DNA of 64,000 nucleotides from assembly GCA_016165875.1 (NCBI GenBank), contig JABBOT010000010.1, forward strand, positions 14,657,357 through 14,721,356, read 5' to 3'. A program made the translations under genes and the position numbers. Position 1 is the stretch's first letter; every line of letters begins with the position of its first letter. Source of the DNA: Acanthopleura granulata (taxonomy: Eukaryota > Mollusca > Polyplacophora > Chitonida > Chitonidae). This document shows positions 26,524-40,509 of the stretch, one piece after another. The notes beneath the pieces are model-generated. The model did not search any database. It had not been told where the DNA came from and saw nothing but the letters and a program-made list of their open reading frames with translations.

Positions 26524-28976
26524 ACAATGGAATCAGGAGATCTTCAAAATTTCCTTTCCAAGGAACATGCAATAAAAAGGCAAACACCTTAACAATTCGG
26601 CCATGAAAAAATATTTTTTCCAGGGCATGACATGTTATTCATTATTCAAAATGATAAGTAAACATTTTAACCCAGTGAACATGCTCTCACAGTTAAATGG
26701 CTGAGTTAACTGATGAATGATGCTGTCTTCCATGACGTGGAAGAAACATGAAAGCATGTTTTCTCTCCGAATGAGCATGAATTTGCCATTACCTGAGTAT
26801 GAAATGATGTTTGACTCACATAAAGTCTTTTTCATCTTCAATTTAATTGGTTTAGGCGAACAATCCAAATTTACAAGGAACTTGTGGTCATTTTTCCCTG
26901 AGCTGGTTGAGTGTGTTAGTCAGTGGATGTGCAGTGATTTAAGTGTGATGGGATTTCTGGTGGGATGCCCTGAAGCCAACAGGTTCTTCCCGGCAGACAT
27001 TCCTGGCCATCCCTGCAGGGGTTAACATCAGTACACCAGTGATATAACCTGAGAGCCGGCTGATCTGTGACGGCCTTCAGTGTACTGCCCACATTTATCA
27101 GCTAAATATTCACACACAACATATCACGATCTTATTCACTAATTACAGACAATATTAACGAGTCGTTGGCAGACTCTAAACAACAACGTCAGGTCATTAG
27201 AAGAAAAAAAAAAAAAAGAGGCCTGGGAACGGCAATTGTATCTGTGCACCAAATGAGCTAACAGGTCACATGTCCATCCGTTCCACACTGTTGATTTGTA
27301 ATATAGGGCATCCTTTTTTTTTGTCACCAGGCAACAGCTACGGTCCCATGATGATACGACGGCATTGGGCGAGGGAATCACTCCCGCGCTGCGTCTACAC
27401 GACACGTGGTTGACTCAGCACCTCTCGCCTCCGCAGCTCTGATCAGTCTCATCCTGGACAGGATACCTGAGGTGACCGTTCAAGCATGACGCAGCAAGTC
27501 CGGTGTGCCATGACATCTCTCTCAGGCAGTCCCACCGGGAAGAACCTTCCCAAAGTCACGAGCCACAGAAATTGCTGGGCCGTGACCACATGACTGCGCA
27601 ATGTTACATGGCGTGATCCATCTCCCTTCTAAGCCACAGGAATAGGTGATTACATACGAACAAAAGATGAACATTCATTGCATACCTTAGTGCAGAAGAC
27701 CCAAAGAGCTTACGTGTATATGTATATGGACGCCACATGCAAAGGAAGAGCAATCAGGTCAGACATGCTCTGCCTGGCCAATGCAACTCCCGTGATACAG
27801 TTCACTCATGGGTGGGCACATACCTTAAGATGCAAATCGGCATATTAAACAGATACCTTAAAGGTTTACTGCATCACACAAATCTCACATCACTTCAAAA
27901 TATCAGAGAGATGTTCACAAACTTTCACAGTTGTCAATCATCAAAATCAGTTAAAACAAAATTTTCCCATCCAGGATTTCTTCTTAAAATTAGACAGAAC
28001 CATTAGCACATCAGAAAAACAAATAATTCCAACCAACTGATGGACTGATTGTGGGTGATCATACACATATGTAGCTCATTCAAAGGAAAGAAAATGGGTT
28101 ACACCATGGTGATTAACGATTAAACAGCTTTGTGCCACATCAGCAAAACCACTGCCCTATCATGGCAATATTCATGAGGTGTTAATAACCAATGTTTCAT
28201 GAAATGTTCAAATTTCTGGTCAGAGAAGAGAGCATGGATTTTGTGGTTATGTACATGTGGCTGTAGGACTCGTTGTTTGAGAGAATGATAAATACTACCG
28301 CTGTCTGTTTGAGTGTCGATATAAGTCGGACAAGTACTTTATGAGATCACGAAGAGGTGTGTATTTACATAGAGATACGTCTCATTCTGTGAAAAGTCAG
28401 TCATGCAGGCCTGTCAACAAATTTTAGGAAGTGTTGACAGAGGTGTACACAAACAATACGACAACCTGACTAAACAAATGTAAATATCTAAAGATGCAGT
28501 GTACCAGTCCAGCCTCCCAGGATTCAGCCAACTTCCTCACCGAATGCACCCAGCCAAACAACTATGTAGCCAGGCAAGTAGGTGAATGGCCAGCTGTCCA
28601 GAAATAGTCCACCCTACAGCTTCAGCAATAGCATTTTTTAAATCCAATTCATCACTTGTGACAGTTTTCCTTCCTGCAGACAGACAGAGGATAAGTGTAA
28701 TACAGTCTGTCATCGTTTGTCTAATCTTCTGCCTTCTGGTATTGTTTATATATAGCACTGGCCTCATCTTACATACATGTATTGCCTTCATATCTGGTCT
28801 TGCTTAAAAGTGAACATAGGGCAAATCCCATACCAGGGGGTAGGGGGTGAGTACAGTTTTGCCTAGAAAATTTTCTAGTGCATTACATCATTTTGTGAGT
28901 ACGAGTAATTCATCAGGTGCTCTTGGACAAGTGCACAGGTGAGCTGTATGTGATATCAGACTTAATGCCCTACCCT
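26524..28976. other. Intronic DNA without a recognised gene
   Basis: Only short unrelated ORFs are seen. The one stretch of note is a CpG-richer islet around 27340-27490 containing an E-box cacgtg (27403-27408) and an NF-E2-type tgactcagca (27411-27420). Confidence 0.5.
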
Positions 28977-29187
28977 AATTCTACAACCTTTTCGCATATG
29001 AAAGAGCAACTTTCAAAGCAATTTATGCACATTTGTAATTTGATTTTGGAGACAAAACTACATTGGTTGGAAAGGCCAGTTTCAGGCTTTCACAAAGTGT
29101 ATAATTTTATCAGTCAACACAGAATAATGCCTTCAGAATATGCTTGAGTAATCATCTTGCAAACATGCGAAAATGTTGAATAATTAC
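28977..29187 (+). mobile_element. MITE-like inverted-repeat element, copy 1
   Basis: About 210 nt bordered by imperfect inverted repeats: caaccttttcgcatatg near 28984 and catgcgaaaatgttgaat near 29164. The interior closely matches, in reverse orientation, a second copy at 43331-43548, including tttgattttggagacaaaac and the segment translating as MPSEYA. Non-autonomous with no transposase, so a MITE or similar is inferred. The 76-codon ORF across it belongs to the repeat. Confidence 0.7.
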
Positions 29188-32100
29188 AGTACCTTGCCTG
29201 TCACGGTCAAACATCTGATGGAAGTGATACAACGTTTAGGTAAATATGAAAAGCTTTTCATTGCTTAAACATCATCTTTATTAATGTGCAACAAACATAA
29301 AATAAAGACTTTTATCCCAAAGCCATAGACACATCTAAGCAAAACATCAAAGTGTGTTATTCTTCTACAGTATACCATTCAAACTATTTCTACTTTTTGG
29401 TAAAAAAAAAAATGACTTACATGTATCTCTTATTTGGACTGGGTCTTCCCTAGTCTCACAAGTTTTATTTTTCCACTGTTGCAATTATGAATGCAACTTT
29501 AAGAGGTGCATGTAAAATGATAATAGCCAGCTTCTCAACTTGCATACATACTATTGATTTCATGTCAGCTTACATGTAGTTGATGTCATTTTTTGTCTGC
29601 AGGATATCTGCAGTCTTTCGAAAATCTTTTCCATTTCAAATTCAAATTTACAGCCCCATGTGACTCAACTTTAAGCAATATGTAAATACTCATGCTAACT
29701 GATAAGCAAAACAGCAATTCATCCAATTCATTTTAACTCGTAACAATGAAGCTGAAAGAATGTTCAGAAAAGGTTGTTCGAGATGTACTGCTAGCCCTAC
29801 TATGGATCTACAAATGGAGAGTAAACAATCTGTCTTCTCTCGCTCCATAACAACAACAGCCATATATATCAATAGACCATCAACACATTAGCATTTTGTA
29901 CTTACAATGTACACCACCTTTCTGTACATGTACAAGCATTTGTGGCTTTGTACTTAAATGAATCTTATTTCTAAGTAAATCTTCGCCAAAAAAAGCTGAA
30001 TACAGCCCTGCATATCAAGACATATGATGAAAGCTATATATATCCTCTTTTCCTGGTGTTGTAGATTAACGTTCTCATTTTGGAGATATTAAGTTGATAA
30101 GAGGCTGCAAAAGTAGCATAACATATGCGTACTAAAACTTCTGTAAAGATCGGGTGACCCTGCGTAAGAGACCCCTGGGTGGTTTATGAATACATAATAT
30201 CATGTTGGCAGACCAGTGTTGATCAATACCACAGTGTAATATGTATAGCTCTTGCTGCATCATCACAGCCCATATAGGTCCAGCAATGAGCACATGTGAC
30301 ATAAGGAATGATCAGGGGTGGATGCAAGGTCTGGCATACCTGCCCATACCTGACTGTATAACCACTATCCTCGGTCCATTAGCCTAGGTATAAGCCAGCA
30401 CTTGCCTCACAGGTGGAGGATGCTGACAGATTTAAAACCCATACGATCTCATTACCTGGGCAACAGATATTACCAGATTCCAGAGGCACATGTTCTGGCT
30501 CCAGTTCCAAGGGGAGAGCACCCCGGTGACAGGTTTACACTGACAGTTAAGTCATAGACTGTTCTAGATGGAGGCCTAATTCTCCAAGGTTCGACATCTA
30601 ACTCTGCCTGGACATGCACCTAGTCACAGTTGGTGCCACAGCTGCATCTTACTGCATCAGCTGCATGTGTACAGGCTGCAAGTTTAATGTACCGTCTCCA
30701 GGACAGGTTGATTTGTGTGGTAATGCCATGAGACCCAGTTACACAGTTCAATATACAGACCAGGCAGATTAATGCCAACATTTCCTTACAGACAGGCATG
30801 TCCAGCACAGTGACCATCTTGAAACTTACTCTTTCATATCAGTCACAAGACAATTATGAAAATAGATATTTTTTATGCTTATATCAGCCAAAGCGGAAAA
30901 ATGAAAATTTTAAAATTTTGCTGTCATGAACAGCTCAGGCAACTATGGGGTTGGAAATGGAATGCTGAGGACAAACTGCATGTGCAGACTGTAAGCATTT
31001 ACTGACGTCCCAGAATAAACTGCACGTCACTGCAGGATTAGTTATGATTTCAAACTCTCCTATGGTGTACTTGTGGTTAGATGGTGCGATTCACCCCAGG
31101 GGGCCCAAAAAGCCCATATTAATACATAACCTCCCCCACCCCATCTATTGGTAATCACCCTCCAGCCCATCAGTTGACAAGCCTCTATCTGTCATATAGC
31201 GTGAATGCCTATCGTCATAATTTGATAGGATTGCGTCCAGGGCTAGTGCTGACAGCACTTTTTACACCTCTGATAATTGGCCTGTCGGAACTCTATGTAA
31301 CAGCAGCTAATGTAACCTGATGAAGATATAGTGTGTAACATTACAACACAGCCAACAATATGGACAGCCAAAACCGCTATAGTGAATTCAGGGAGCCAGT
31401 GACGCCTCTCTTGAGCGAAACACATTACACATATTTATGTTTTCAGAATTTTGCAAGTAATGCAAAGAGCTGAGAATTTTATACAATTTCATTTTTTTCC
31501 TGCAAACAAGCACATTTCCTACATGATCATTGCAACGCATGCTTTTGAAAATATTTCATTCCCAGCCTACACTCATTGAAAAACAAGAACAAAACAATCC
31601 TATGAAACATCTACCTGCCTGAAATACAAAAGTAACATGTCTGCCAATGTTTATCAAACAACTATAGACAAAACAACGACTAAATATGACTCCGCACATT
31701 ATTTATTTATTATACATGCATATCAGCGAACCTACAAGAATTACTGACTTTACATGCGAAGTATGGAAATGATTCACAGGTACATTTTGCAATTGTTCTT
31801 CGACTTATAGGTAACTATGGCGACAATGACTCAGATGCTCATTTTGAAATCCTACATGTTCTGAGGATTGTCACCAGCCGGGGTTCAGTTCAAATCCCGA
31901 TCATGCGTGTTTGTCTAAAAAAAAGTTATCTTATATTTATCAATTTCCCATTTAAGTTTTCTTATATGTTTAAATGATAGCGGCACCAGTGGTAAAACTG
32001 AAGTAATTTTTATATGCAAATAGATCCTGACTTAACGGTGAATTGCTTTTGGTACTGTGAGTACAGTTCACTCAAACTCTGGGCAGGCTTAACAGGTACA

Positions 32101-33506
32101 TTTACATACCTACCCAATGCCTAATGTTGGATATACATGTATGCCACCAGACCACAACAGAGCACTTTTAAATGTCGGCACATAATACTTCCCCTTTCAC
32201 CTCAACCTGGGTTTATTTTCTCTCTCTCTCACACACGCACAGACACACTGCATGTAAACCCACAAGATATAGTGCACTATTACACCTACATCTGACCCCT
32301 TTGACACAATATTATTTATTACCAGCCAGTTCATAGTTGACAGTAGCAGACACTTCTGAATCAGTGAATGCGCACAGACCATGTCCCTGGGGTTTGGGCT
32401 CAAGTTGTACTCGCCCCACCCCAAGGGTCAATGTCTGCTGACACCTTCCGTGTGTAACTATGACAAAATCTTCCCTCAAAAGAACTGGTCACACTAGCTG
32501 AAATATAAAACCGACTGTCCTTCATTGTGCTGGCTGATTCTTGCTTCACTGATTCAGTATGCTGATATAGGTGCGTTTTTATTTCTGGCTGGGAGATAAA
32601 ATATTCCGTCGCGTCCATTGTTGGGCTATTGAGAGACCACAACGCGCACTGGCTGGCAGCTCACCCCTGTCCAGGACCTTGTCTTACAGCCTTTCTTTAC
32701 GTAATGCCGCCCGCTCGCCGATCTGACAGGATGGGGGGAGTGGGGGTGCACAAGGGGGCGGCAGCACACATGCATATAGGTGGCAGCATTCTTGTTGCGT
32801 AGCTGCTCCATACTCGCTCTTTGTCCAGGCTTGCCTGACCTTAAGTCTACTTGACCCGGCCAGCCTGCCAGTATTCCGCAGCCTTACATAACCTATTGAT
32901 AATCAATGGACACCATTTCATGGAAAGCCTAGATTAACACAACAAAAACTAGACCAGTGATTTCAGGCTTGGTGGAGTAGAGCGTTCCCAGGCTTGACTG
33001 GTGTGAGCGTCTGGTTGTTGTGGGGGCTGGTCCCCTGTGTGTACACCAGGGTTAGACAGGACAGGTCCTTGTCCTCATATATAGGTACATACAAGACACC
33101 CATGATCCCACAACATCACAACACATATACATACTCTTTGTCGGCTGGACTGTCTAGTCCTGCAAAAACAACTAAATATTTCCAGTCATGTTTAGAGCTC
33201 TGGGATTAAGTCAGTATTACTACCCTAAAACTTTGCTCACAAAAGTGTATTTTTACAGCCAAATTAACAACATGAAATATTAATTTTGGTGCTGGAAAAT
33301 GACAAGTTACAGAACCAAACCTCAAAACATCTTTCTCAAGTTATTATAACTGTCACGATCAGAAAAACTATCAATATAGACAAGTATTAGATCCACTTAT
33401 GAAGCTATTAAAGTTTTGTTCTCCACTCAAAACTGACCACCATCATATAAGTTAAATATTCTTAAGTATGGTGTTAATGAACAATCAAAGAAAGACAGAC
33501 AGGAAT

Positions 33507-33606
33507 ACTGTAAATAATTATTGTAAATACAAAAAGTAATATTTTATGACATTTATTTGCCTCTAAAAATTATCTTTTGCTAGTGAAATTTTAGGTCATT
33601 TACAGT
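33507..33606. mobile_element. 100-bp element with 9-bp terminal inverted repeats
   Basis: ACTGTAAAT at 33507-33515 and its exact complement ATTTACAGT at 33598-33606 bracket 100 bp of AT-rich DNA. Its interior stretch around 33535-33561 (agtaatattttat, then tttatttgcct) closely matches DNA next to the MITE-like copy at about 43302-43329, so it may be a deleted relative. No clear target duplication. Confidence 0.4.
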
Positions 33607-34939
33607 TAATAAAACTGTTGCATCGAAGAAAATATCCACTAAGCACAGGAGCAACATTTGTAATATGGAACACTAGAATGTTTCATTACTCCAAATATGC
33701 TGTGTATATGTACTGTAGCTGACTGTACATTTAATATAAGCTACCCATTTGCCTGGTCTTCCCAGGCTGTCCTGCCTAAGGGTATTCAGCTGGCTGGTTA
33801 ACTATAACCTGTGATAGTCCTGATTGGAGACAAAGTCAAAACGTCGGCCATGTTCACCCCATTAACACATCTCATCTCTACTATCTCGACAGAATCTCCT
33901 CTTTTCACTGGCCAATATCCTGTACAAAACAAGATCTGGACACAGAATGAATATTTTATTACGTAATTTTATCAAACAAATTTTAATCATGAGAAGGTTG
34001 AATGTTATCTCATGACAAATGTCCGGTAATGTATTGCCCTACGTCATAAACGATGTCCAATATGTGACGCAAACTTACAGATCTCTGTGTAATCCATTGT
34101 CCTTCCATCCAATATTACCCAAAGTTAATCTGAAGACAAGCTTCTACATCTTAATACAATAACATCATAACCACGTTACCTTATATTCATCACCTCAATA
34201 AGGATGAACAGATTTATTCCACCCACCACCTGCATCCAACAATATAAATATGTATGTCATTGACAAATATTTTTTAGAAACTCTATAGACATTTCCAATA
34301 ATATATACTGTTACAGAAATAATCAGTATCTTAGAAGTAAAGCTTTCTTTTCTCTAGGTCTCTATGGAAGTTTTTCTCTGACACCTTTAATTTGTGAAGA
34401 AAATGTTAAACCGTTATATAATATTAATTACTCCACATTACCCCATCAAAGAACGTTACCTATTATCATGTCACCATGGAAATGTCGTCTAGACAGAAGT
34501 GACAGTGTCTTGCATCACATCATCAGCAAACGTTACCCATTCTTGTGTAACAAGTCAATGTAGCATAGAAAATAGTGAATAAGCCTATTATTACATCAGA
34601 AGATGTGGTGACCCCCTTATTAGGTCACCAGGTTATGGGTACCCATTATAATGTTATAAAGGTTTTATGACATTTTCTGAGCAGACATGCTGTTTTTCAG
34701 CTTACCGGTTGCTTTGCTTTGTTTTATCAGGAAACACTGTCCAGTATAACAATACCAGCAATATTAAAATATATAGATCTTCATCAAGCAAAATGTCTTT
34801 CTGGCCAGAAAATGGTGCAAACATCATTATATTATCAGGTAATGCTGTGAAAACTAGTGAGAGAGTTGGCTTGCCAACCTAGCACTGAAAGTAAGCATAT
34901 ATAATAAATAAGCAGAAAACTGATTTGCGATTTTTTTAT

Positions 34940-36535
34940 GGTATTCCATGTTATGTTATCACTGAATGTTAGTCCTTATCATGTCATCAGAGAATGTTAA
35001 TCTCTATTCTGTTATCAAAGAATATGATTCCTTTTCTGTCATCACAGAATGTTACTCCTTACTACATGTATGTAATCAGAGAATGGTATTCCCTGTTATG
35101 TTATCAGAGAATCTTATCCCCTATTATGTCATCAGAGAATTGTACCTTCTATTATGTCATCAGAGAATGGTATTTCCTATTATGTCATCAGAGAATGGTA
35201 TTCCCTGTTATGTTATCAGAGAATCTTATCCCCTATTATGTCATCAGAGAATTGTACCTCCTATTATGTCATCAGAGAATGGTATCCCTATTATGTCATC
35301 AGAGAATGGTATTCCCTGTTATGTTATCAGAGAATCTTATCCCCTATTATGTCATCAGAGAATTGTACCTCCTATTATGTCATCAGAGAATGGTATTCCT
35401 ATTATGTCATCAGAGAATGGTATTCCCTATCAGAGAATCTTATCCCCTATTGTCATCAGAGAACTGTACCTCCTATTATGTCATCAGAGAATGGTATTTC
35501 CCATTATGTCATCAGAGAATGGTATTTCCTATTATGTTATCAGAGAATCATATCTCTTACTGCATCATCAGAGAACTGTACTCCTATTATGTCATCAGAG
35601 AATGGTATTCCCTATTATGTTATCAGAGAATGGTATTTCCTATTATGTCATCAGAGAATGGTATTCCCTATTATGTTATCAGAGAATCATATCTCCTATT
35701 TCGTCATAGAGAATTGTACTCCTATTATATCATCAGAGAATGGTATTCCTATTATGTCATCAAAGACTCTTACCTCCTATTATGTCATCAGAGAACTGTA
35801 CCTCCTATTATGTCATCAGAGACTGCTATTCCTTGACAATGTTATTCCCTATTATGTCCTCAGGGAATGGTATTCCCTATTATGCTATTAGAAAATGATT
35901 TTTCCTCTTATGTCATCAGAGAATGGTATTTCTTATTATGTCATCAGAGAATTGTATTTTCAATTATGTCAACAGAGAATTATATTCCCATGAAGTAATC
36001 AGAGAATGTTATTCATTATGTCATCAGAAATCAAATTTCCTATTATGTCATGAAGAAATGGCGTTTCCTATTATGTCATCTGGAAATGGTATGCCTATTA
36101 TGTAATCAGGGAATGGTATTCCTTATTATGTCATCAGAAATGCTATTCCCTTGATGCCATCACAGCATGCTATTCCTATTATGTCATCAGAGAATGTTAT
36201 TCCCTATTATGTCATCAGAGAATGGTATTCCTTGTTATGTCATCAGAGAAAAGTATTTCTTATTATGTCATCAGAAATCCTATTCCCTATTATGGCATCA
36301 CAAATACTATTCCCTATTTCGGCATCACAGAATGGTATTTCCTATTGTGTCATCAGAGAATGTTATTCCCTATTATGTTATTGATGAATGGTATTCTTTA
36401 ATATATCATCAGAGAATAGTATTCCTATTATGTCATTAGAAAATGGAATTGTGTCATCACGGAATGATATCTGTCAGTGTATCATCACAATACTGTTTGC
36501 CATTAAGGCACCAAAGAATGTTTCAGTCATGTTAG
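34940..36535. repeat. 28-nt minisatellite, about 55 copies, with higher-order units
   Basis: A 1.6-kb array built on a unit like agagaatggtatt followed by ccctattatgtcatc, mostly 28 nt, sometimes 27. Between about 35085 and 35420 four different 28-mers form a 111-112 nt higher-order unit, with starts ggtattccct at 35085, 35197, 35308 and 35419. Copies decay toward both ends (before 35040, after 36440). The unit has no stop in any plus-strand frame, so three overlapping ORFs of up to 280 codons arise. They lack codon-level conservation, shift frame with every 27/28 change, and are not genes. It lies within BCL11 intron 1. Confidence 0.95.
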
Positions 36536-39500
36536 CAGACAACAAGCTCCACCTCTTTCTTGATACAAATGTATCTGTTTTTTTCTGCACATTTTATGGT
36601 CAGTTATTTTCTTCCAGGACAACTTTTTCAGCTTTGTCTTGCATAGCATAATTAAATGCCAATCACTGATAAATATGTTATGTAAAAGACAGAAATTATT
36701 AACCATTACTTTGATAAACTGTATTTTATTTTAGCAATTACTAATACCTAGCAAATACCCTGAGGCTCTAAACAAATTAATTTGATATTCCTTGGAAAAA
36801 TGATCTCTGTTGACGAGGTTTATGCCAGGCTTCAACTATAGATGTGTCACATTCTCATGCTTGTTGATGCGAATTCAGCGACTCCAAGCTCTCCATCAGA
36901 AGTCACATTATCTCAGTTCACCTCCGTCTCATTTGTTCGCCAGATTTGTAATTAGGGACTACAGTTTGTTACATAAATAATACTTAGATTGATTAACTTT
37001 GCAGCCAGCAGGGAAAATCTTCCACAGGCTCTATCAGCACCTTTCGTTCCTGACTACTCACGTCAGGGAAAATTTTCCTTTTAATCCTACCCCAAGGGAA
37101 AATTCTTTATTTCCTTCACCTGAGAGAACAAAACTAAGAACACATGGTAAAAGCACAACATTTCAAGTGCTGATGCCCGATAGGTAAAAAAAAAAAATTA
37201 AAAAATACTCATGACAAAAAATTACGCTTAAATTTCTTCATCAAGACAAAGTTACCAGTTGCTGTGCTCTGAGGGCCTGTGGGACTGAAGACTGAAGATC
37301 CTTAGGTACAAGTACACACAAGAAGTATCTTCTATCTACAGGTATACAGACACACCCACATGCTTTACAACTTACTTTTAAACATGCCATCTTTTCTGCT
37401 GGTGTCTTTTTTTTTTTCTGTTTCTGAGCGCAAGTTACATTCCTTCCAGTGGCTGCTGCACATCAGTGTGTGGCCAACCATAGGTACATGTAAGCTGGAA
37501 AAGGAAATGTAGCTTTCTGGCCTGACGAAGTGGCCTCTGCTCGTAGAGGAAGCCATCAGACAAGAAATACGCTGCCATGGCAACGGCTTGGCCGCGCCTC
37601 CACAATAATGAAGTGGCTGTTGCGTAGGCAAAGTCCACTAGAGTGAGGCGGTCTGTCTTGACCTGAAACCCGCTCTGCTAACGTTGACCAAGGCTCAGCT
37701 ATTCTGCACAGGATCATGTGATCATGTAAAGGTCAAGCCTATGGGATCTTTTCTACTCTCTCTCTCTCTCTCTTTTTGTGCCGCTCTCTCCTTTTTGTTC
37801 CTCTTTCGGCCGACCTTGCACACACAACACTGGCTCGGGCATCTCTACAGTCATCTCTTCCTCTTACACCAATGGCGAAAATCTCTAAACTGTTATTTGA
37901 CAGGGGGAAGAGAAAAAGTGGCATGCGGCATCTTTGAGTAATTTCAGCATGCCACAGGCAGCTGGAGGTCTTAGCCTTCCGAGTCCCGCGCCAAAATAGT
38001 CCAAGCCCGCCCCTGTAACTACCACAGCTTGTGGAACAAACCACCAGACACTGGCTGGAGCCCTAGTTAAACCAGTTTCTCTTACATTACTGGGCTACAG
38101 CCCCGCTTCATTGTCTTTAAAGATATGTATGTGAATATACACCACTGGAGCTTACAATAAATTCAGTTCAATGTACATGTATATATAATGACCTTCCTTG
38201 GTCACTCACAAACTGCTGTAAAGGTATACATGTGTGAAGTGGATTGTAAGAGGCTTCACACTGTATCTTTATGGGTAAGAAAATCTGTACAGTCATTGAT
38301 TTATGAAAACTGTATTTCCACCCAGCACCATTCACACATGTATATGTAATGGAATATGAAGACTGAGGGTGTATGGACAGTGACCTCTACAATCAAGGCG
38401 CCACTTCTCTAATGTTCAGACTAGCTAGGACTTGTCTGTGGCCGAACAAAAAGTGTGTCTCGATAAGAGTGACCTGTGGTCTGATGAGTGGTCTACGTGC
38501 AGTCCTAACGATTCGCCACACCTGGGCTATATATAACCTCACATCATATCAGGTAAGACCTAGGCACCAACAATCCACTGGCCACATGCGCTGAAATGTG
38601 GTCAGTGAACAACTAGGCCAAACCTCCCTGTCACTATGGCTGCCACCGTAAAACTACTAAACAATGCTCCACAGCCTGTTTTTTTTTTTTCAACAGTCAA
38701 CAGAAACAGATGAAGAAGGTGAGCTATCCAAATATTTACAGGTACATGTACATCCTGTATTCATTCTTGAAAATAATATCTTGAACACTGCCTCAGGATA
38801 ATATAAAACTGATAAATGGATCCTTCAGTGTGTACTAGTCAAACTAACACAAGTTAATTATTCCCTGCTTATGCCCTCACCAAGTACCCTGGTACCTTAC
38901 AACAGACAAAAATATGACCGTACATGTACAGTAATTAATGGTGATGAACAGCACAGTTACACACACTATAGAACATGTTTTATGGAATTCATGATTAGTG
39001 GGGGGAAAAGAACAAAACAGGAAGTGGCAGGGGGGAAAAAACAGTTAAATTTCTCAACACACATGTAACACGTTGAGAATAAAGTAGAAGGGTCAGCAAT
39101 AATTTTTGAAAAATGGAATCGTCTAAAACTGTCAGAGAGACAAAATAAGTTCGAAAAAGAAATGCCTCAACGTAAATAACAATAGCAGCTTAACACATAT
39201 CGTTAGAAAATATGAATCAATTTAAAAAGAAAAAAATGGGTTCAAAAGAATGTCTCTGTCCATACAACATAACCATTACACTTTTTGGCCAATTTTTCAA
39301 TTTAGGGAAGACTTTTTGTCTGCAGACCTCAACTTCTCGTGTGAAGAACACTCAAACCTTTATTAAATAAGCTGTTCGCTGTATATACTCTGGAGCAAGA
39401 GACAATAGCTACTTGATTTATTTATTTATTTGCTTATTTGATTGTTGTGATTGAGTGAAGAATTCAATAGCTACATATATCAATTGCCTACTTTTAAGCC

Positions 39501-40489
39501 CATTATGTTCTTTACAAGGGGAATTGGAAAATATATGTAAAAGTACAGAATAATTTCAAAAAATCTTCCTGACATCTAAGAAAATTTGTCCCCATAAGTG
39601 GCCTTGCAAAAGGTTAATCGGGTAATCAAATACTTCACTTCCAATCTAACCTGATGAAACATGGATATGTGAAAATTTTTAATTAGTGCTAATAGGACTT
39701 TCAACATGTGAGAGATGAGAAAAAAGAAGAAATCTGGAGACCCTACTGTAACAAAATGGTCTCGCATTTCTGTCTAACTATTTGAGTCCTGCTCCAGTAG
39801 CCTGGTAATTTAACTAAATCTCAAAACACTGACATAAAGTAATGTTTTTCAAGAAACTGTCTGACCTTAAAACTTTATCATAGATGTCAGACTGTGAAAT
39901 CTTTTTTTTACATGACAGTGTTAACCTGGTCCCTATAATATGAGACAAAAAGCCTGGTTAGTAGATATTCTTTATTCTGCCGATATAGGTACTCGCTGCA
40001 CATACCTTACGTGACATGTCTACACTTACAGACACAGACACAAACAACAGAATCACAGGCCTGTGCAGTGCAGTAATTGAATAGTAGGGTCCTGACCTAT
40101 GTCATGGAAGTCGTTTGTTATGTAAAGCCAAATTCCTCAGGGCTAACATCCTGTAAATGTCAGGTGGTGAGATTTGATAAGGGACAACAAAAACTAGAAA
40201 TCTTACCAAAAAATACATGAAAGAAATGAATATATAAGTATACATATATATATATATATATATATGAAATTGTCCCCAAAATATGTTTGGGTATGTTGAA
40301 GAGAAAAGAAAGATGATATGCCTTGTCCCCTTGTACAACTGAACAAAAAAAATACAAAAAACGCCTCGACAGTATTGTCCATAAGCTATAAGACACAGAG
40401 GAAAACGAGAGAAAGGCGATGTGGGCATTGTGTGGGTTGACTGATTGTATAGGGGAGAGCGTAACCTGACAAGAGGCCAGTAGCAGGCT
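36536..40489. other. Intronic DNA without a recognised gene
   Basis: Holds a TC run (about 37756-37774) and an AT run (about 40244-40265), and a modestly GC-richer stretch at 37.4-38.0 kb. ORFs here are short and match nothing I know. Confidence 0.5.
40244..40265. repeat. (AT)n microsatellite
   Basis: About 22 nt of uninterrupted at repeats in intron 1. Confidence 0.85.
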
Positions 40490-40509
40490 GGGGGGGGGGG
40501 GGGGGGGGG
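40490..40509. repeat. G20 homopolymer
   Basis: Twenty consecutive G on the plus strand, so C20 in the BCL11 pre-mRNA. It is mirror-like to the C19 run 17.7 kb away. Confidence 0.9.

Noticed and set aside
26156..26592. CRISPR-like array or repeat protein
   Set aside because: Units are directly adjacent with no unique spacers, and the organism is a eukaryote; the ORFs follow from a 39-nt period.
28917..29147. Conserved small protein shared with 43374-43583
   Set aside because: The similarity (LETKLHWL, MPSEYA) extends into non-coding flanks with terminal inverted repeats, so it is a mobile element, not a gene pair.
31870..31920. B-box-like gttcaaatcc suggesting a SINE
   Set aside because: No A box, body or tail matching the SINE families in the window; the match is too short.
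34966..35891. Three overlapping plus-strand ORFs of 245-280 codons
   Set aside because: All are translations of a stop-free 28-nt minisatellite in different frames; no domain, splice context or frame preservation.
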